Positions 62,049 to 64,000 of a DNA stretch of 64,000 nt are shown here, one piece after another (positions within the stretch are counted from its first letter, which is position 1; each line of letters opens with the position of its first letter). The translations under genes were made by a program, and so were the position numbers. Source of the stretch: Pseudooceanicola nanhaiensis (GTDB taxonomy: Bacteria; Pseudomonadota; Alphaproteobacteria; Rhodobacterales; Rhodobacteraceae); the NCBI RefSeq assembly GCF_020171315.1, contig NZ_JAIUZP010000005.1, forward strand, positions 186,001 through 250,000, read 5' to 3'. The notes under the pieces were generated by a model, which worked only from the letters and a program-made list of their open reading frames with translations, was not told where the DNA came from and ran no database searches.

Positions 62049-62939
62049 ATGCGCCGCCTGATCCTGATCGCCGTGCCCTACCTGTGGCTGCTGGCCTTCT
62101 TCCTCGTGCCTTTCCTGATCGTGCTGAAGATCGCGCTCAGCGACTACAACCTTTCGATCCCGCCCTATACGCCGCAGCTGGACCTGTCGGCGGGCTGGCA
62201 GGGGATCAAGGATTTCTACGACGCGCTGGACTTCGAGAACTTCACCTTCCTGACGTCTGACGATCTCTACTGGAAGGCCTACCTCTCCTCGCTCAAGATC
62301 GCGGTGATCTCGACATTCATGACGCTGCTGGTGGGCTACCCCATCGCCTACGGCATGGCACAGGCGCCCGACGAATGGCGGCCCACGCTGATGATGCTGG
62401 TGATCCTGCCGTTCTGGACGTCCTTCCTGATCCGGGTCTACTCGTGGATGGGCATCCTCTCGAACGAGGGGCTTCTGAACAAGTTCCTGCTCTGGACCGG
62501 GGTCATCGACCAGCCGCTGATCATCCTGTCGACCAATACGGCGGTCTACATCGGCATCGTCTACACCTACCTACCGTTCATGATTCTGCCGATCTACGCC
62601 GCGCTGGAGAAGCTGGACGGATCGCTGCTGGAAGCGGCCGAGGACCTCGGCTGCTCGCGCCTCTCGGCCTTCTGGCTGGTGACCTTCCCGCTGTCGCGCA
62701 GCGGCATGGTGGCGGGCTGCTTCCTCGTCTTCATCCCGGCGCTCGGCGAATTCGTGATCCCCTCGCTGCTTGGCGGCTCGTCCACGCTGATGATCGGCAA
62801 GGTGCTGTGGGAGGAGTTCTTCTCCAACCGCGACTGGCCCGTGGCCTCGGCGGTGGCGGTGGTGCTGCTGCTGATCCTCGTGATCCCGATCGTGCTCTTC
62901 CAGCGCAACCAGGAACGCCAGCAGGAGGCCGAACGATGA
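62049..62939 (+). CDS. potH: Putrescine ABC transporter permease PotH
   Basis: A 296-residue permease with six membrane segments. The EAA loop AAEDLGCSRLSAFWLVTFPL is present near residues 198-217, and LIAVPYLWLLAFFLVPFLIV opens it. AAGGAAG precedes the ATG. The stop overlaps the ATG of a 32-codon ORF. Unlike the permease at 48533-50083, its first periplasmic loop is of normal size. Confidence 0.92.
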   Translation: MRRLILIAVPYLWLLAFFLVPFLIVLKIALSDYNLSIPPYTPQLDLSAGWQGIKDFYDALDFENFTFLTSDDLYWKAYLSSLKIAVISTFMTLLVGYPIAYGMAQAPDEWRPTLMMLVILPFWTSFLIRVYSWMGILSNEGLLNKFLLWTGVIDQPLIILSTNTAVYIGIVYTYLPFMILPIYAALEKLDGSLLEAAEDLGCSRLSAFWLVTFPLSRSGMVAGCFLVFIPALGEFVIPSLLGGSSTLMIGKVLWEEFFSNRDWPVASAVAVVLLLILVIPIVLFQRNQERQQEAER

Positions 62940-63034
62940 TCCCCTCCCGGACCTCTCCGGCGCTGCCCGGAAAATTCGAATTTTCCGAACCGTTTTCTGC
63001 GCGGAAAACGGGCAGATCGGAGGCCGTGGCATGA
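62936..63034 (+). CDS. Small ORF (32 codons) bridging potH and potI
   Basis: This frame starts at an ATG that overlaps the potH stop (ATGA at 62936) and ends in a TGA that overlaps the potI ATG (ATGA at 63031). It would encode 32 residues (MIPSRTSPALPG... ending SEAVA). Two palindromes lie inside it: a 20-bp palindrome at 62968-62987 and CCGTTTTC...GAAAACGG at 62990-63011. The double coupling suggests real translation, either as a leader that passes ribosomes to potI or as a remnant of a palindromic repeat inserted in frame. No function is known. Confidence 0.5.
   Translation: MIPSRTSPALPGKFEFSEPFSARKTGRSEAVA
62968..63011. repeat. Paired palindromes in the potH-potI junction
   Basis: A 20-bp perfect palindrome (centre AATTCGAATT, ends CGG/CCG) at 62968-62987 is followed 2 nt later by CCGTTTTC-TGCGCG-GAAAACGG, an 8-bp hairpin at 62990-63011. 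The AT content is higher than in the flanking genes. Both fall within the 32-codon ORF. They may be a mobile palindromic element or an RNA control structure. Confidence 0.6.
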
Positions 63035-63846
63035 GACGTTTCAGCTGGTTCAATGCGACGGCGCTGACGCTGGGCTTCGTCTTCCTCTATCTGCCGATGG
63101 TGATCCTGGTCATCTATTCCTTCAACGCGTCGAAGCTGGTGACGGTCTGGGCCGGGTTCTCGACCCGCTGGTACGGCGAGTTGATGCGCAACGAGGCCTT
63201 CCTCGATGCGGCGCTCGTCACGCTGAAGGTCGGCATCGTCTCCTCGACGCTGGCGACGGTGCTGGGGACGATGGGCGCCTACGTGATGATCCGCGCGGGC
63301 CGCTTCACCGGGCGCACGCTCTTCTCGGGGATGATCTATGCGCCGCTGGTGATGCCCGAGGTGATCACCGGCCTGTCTCTGCTGCTGCTCTTCATCGGCA
63401 TTGGGCTCGACCGGGGGATCGTGACGATCATCCTTGCCCATACGACCTTCTCGATGTGTTACGTCTCGGTGGTGGTGTCCTCGCGGCTGGTCTCCTTCGA
63501 CCGCTCGCTGGAAGAGGCCGCGCTCGACCTCGGGGCCTCGCCCTTCGAGGCGTTCCGGCTGGTCACTCTGCCGATCATCGCGCCTGCGGTGATCTCGGGC
63601 TGGCTGCTGGCCTTCACGCTGTCGCTCGATGATCTCGTGATCGCCTCCTTCACCGCGGGGCCGTCCTCCACCACGCTGCCGATCAAGATCTTCTCGGCGG
63701 TGCGCCTCGGGGTCAGCCCCGAGATCAACGCGCTTTCGACCATCATGATTTCCATTGTGACCGTGGGCGTGATAGGCGCCTCTCTCGTGTCGAAACGCGC
63801 CGCGGTGAAGCGGCAGGAAGAGGAGCGGGCCGCCGTCCGCACCTGA
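63031..63846 (+). CDS. potI: Putrescine ABC transporter permease PotI
   Basis: A 271-residue permease with six membrane segments. LTLGFVFLYLPMVILVIYSF opens the protein and the EAA loop EEAALDLGASPFEAFRLVTLP is near residues 165-185. LDDLVIASFTAGPSSTTLPI is typical of PotC/PotI. It is coupled to the preceding small ORF by ATGA and ends 8 nt before the next ATG. Confidence 0.92.
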   Translation: MRRFSWFNATALTLGFVFLYLPMVILVIYSFNASKLVTVWAGFSTRWYGELMRNEAFLDAALVTLKVGIVSSTLATVLGTMGAYVMIRAGRFTGRTLFSGMIYAPLVMPEVITGLSLLLLFIGIGLDRGIVTIILAHTTFSMCYVSVVVSSRLVSFDRSLEEAALDLGASPFEAFRLVTLPIIAPAVISGWLLAFTLSLDDLVIASFTAGPSSTTLPIKIFSAVRLGVSPEINALSTIMISIVTVGVIGASLVSKRAAVKRQEEERAAVRT

Positions 63847-63854
63847 AAGACCCC

Positions 63855-64000
63855 ATGAAGCATATCTACCCCGCCCATGCCTATTCCATGGGCCCGATCC
63901 GTGACTGTTACTGGGCCGAGGACGTGCCCTCCGAGAGCCTTGCCCGGCCCCGTGCGAAGGGGCCGATCCGTGCGCGCACGGCGATCGTCGGCGCGGGGTT
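63855..64000 (+). CDS. FAD-dependent oxidoreductase, cut by the window end
   Basis: Only 48 codons are visible. The product begins MKHIYPAHAYSMGPIRDCYW and reaches TAIVGAGF, the start of a Rossmann G-x-G-x-x-G dinucleotide site. In this position, right after potFGHI, a D-amino-acid-oxidase-fold amine oxidase such as gamma-glutamylputrescine oxidase (PuuB-type) is the likely identity (inference from context). It starts 8 nt after potI and is probably in the same operon. Confidence 0.7.
   Translation, partial: MKHIYPAHAYSMGPIRDCYWAEDVPSESLARPRAKGPIRARTAIVGAG

Overview
The window looks like chromosomal DNA of a high-GC alphaproteobacterium, most likely of the order Rhodobacterales (Rhodobacter/Roseobacter group). 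The evidence is gene content and family resemblance: recF and gyrB close together, PetP/PetR-type regulators, an xseB-ispA-dxs operon, a FYDLN-acid protein, several tripartite tricarboxylate (TTT) transporters, an ABC-type polyamine transporter, and Rhodobacterales-style hairpin repeats ending in a CCCCCCGAGGATATTT-like tail. No prophage, insertion sequence, rRNA or CRISPR array was seen. One tRNA, one TPP riboswitch and several clear hairpin terminators were found.

Layout. 1-4.7 kb: end of recF, a VOC protein and a LysE-type exporter, then gyrB with a strong terminator. 5.0-14.9 kb: an IclR regulator behind nested palindromes, then two complete TctCBA transporters bracketing a class III CoA-transferase, a CitE/HpcH-type lyase and a lactonase-like amidohydrolase. 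This reads as one uptake and CoA-dependent cleavage pathway for an unidentified carboxylate. 15.0-22.5 kb: a LysR-type HTH fused to a TrpD2 (YbiB-like) domain, divergent from a siderophore uptake operon (binding protein, two permeases, ATPase, TonB receptor). 22.7-28.8 kb: an AEC transporter, a decayed GDPD fragment, a sugar-type isomerase/HAD/RpiR operon, tRNA-Ala(GGC), a FYDLN-acid protein, a YgjP-type metalloprotease and a GntR regulator. 28.8-32.3 kb: thiQ-thiP-thiB (minus strand) under a TPP riboswitch. 32.5-47.7 kb: housekeeping genes on both strands (aroC, GST, DMT exporter, HU, AMP nucleosidase, NAD-binding protein, ExoD, dxs-ispA-xseB, phosphotransferase, petR-petP, ilvE, ProC-like, App1-like).

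47.7-63.8 kb is transport and nitrogen metabolism. A minus-strand polyamine-type ABC transporter (ATPase, binding protein, DUF1330 protein, two permeases, one with a very large extracytoplasmic loop) is divergent from an ectoine-hydrolase-like M24 gene (doeA-like) and an ArgE-type deacetylase. Then come a degenerate receiver protein, a Crp/Fnr regulator, a small HTH protein and a membrane protein. Last is a putrescine module: spuC-type aminotransferase divergent from potFGHI, followed by the start of a FAD-dependent amine oxidase cut by the window end.

Two patterns cut across the annotation. (1) A repeat family with at least five copies has a constant first hairpin, a second hairpin whose stem sequence changes while pairing is kept around a fixed triloop, and a constant tail; four of five copies lie just 3' of a gene on the same strand. 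(2) Four of the five operon-borne solute-binding-protein genes are followed within 5-20 nt by a perfect 10-11 bp GC hairpin with no U-tract, as expected of RNA stabilisers that set a high binding-protein to permease ratio. A 32-codon ORF coupled by ATGA overlaps at both ends between potH and potI is a further small-scale oddity.
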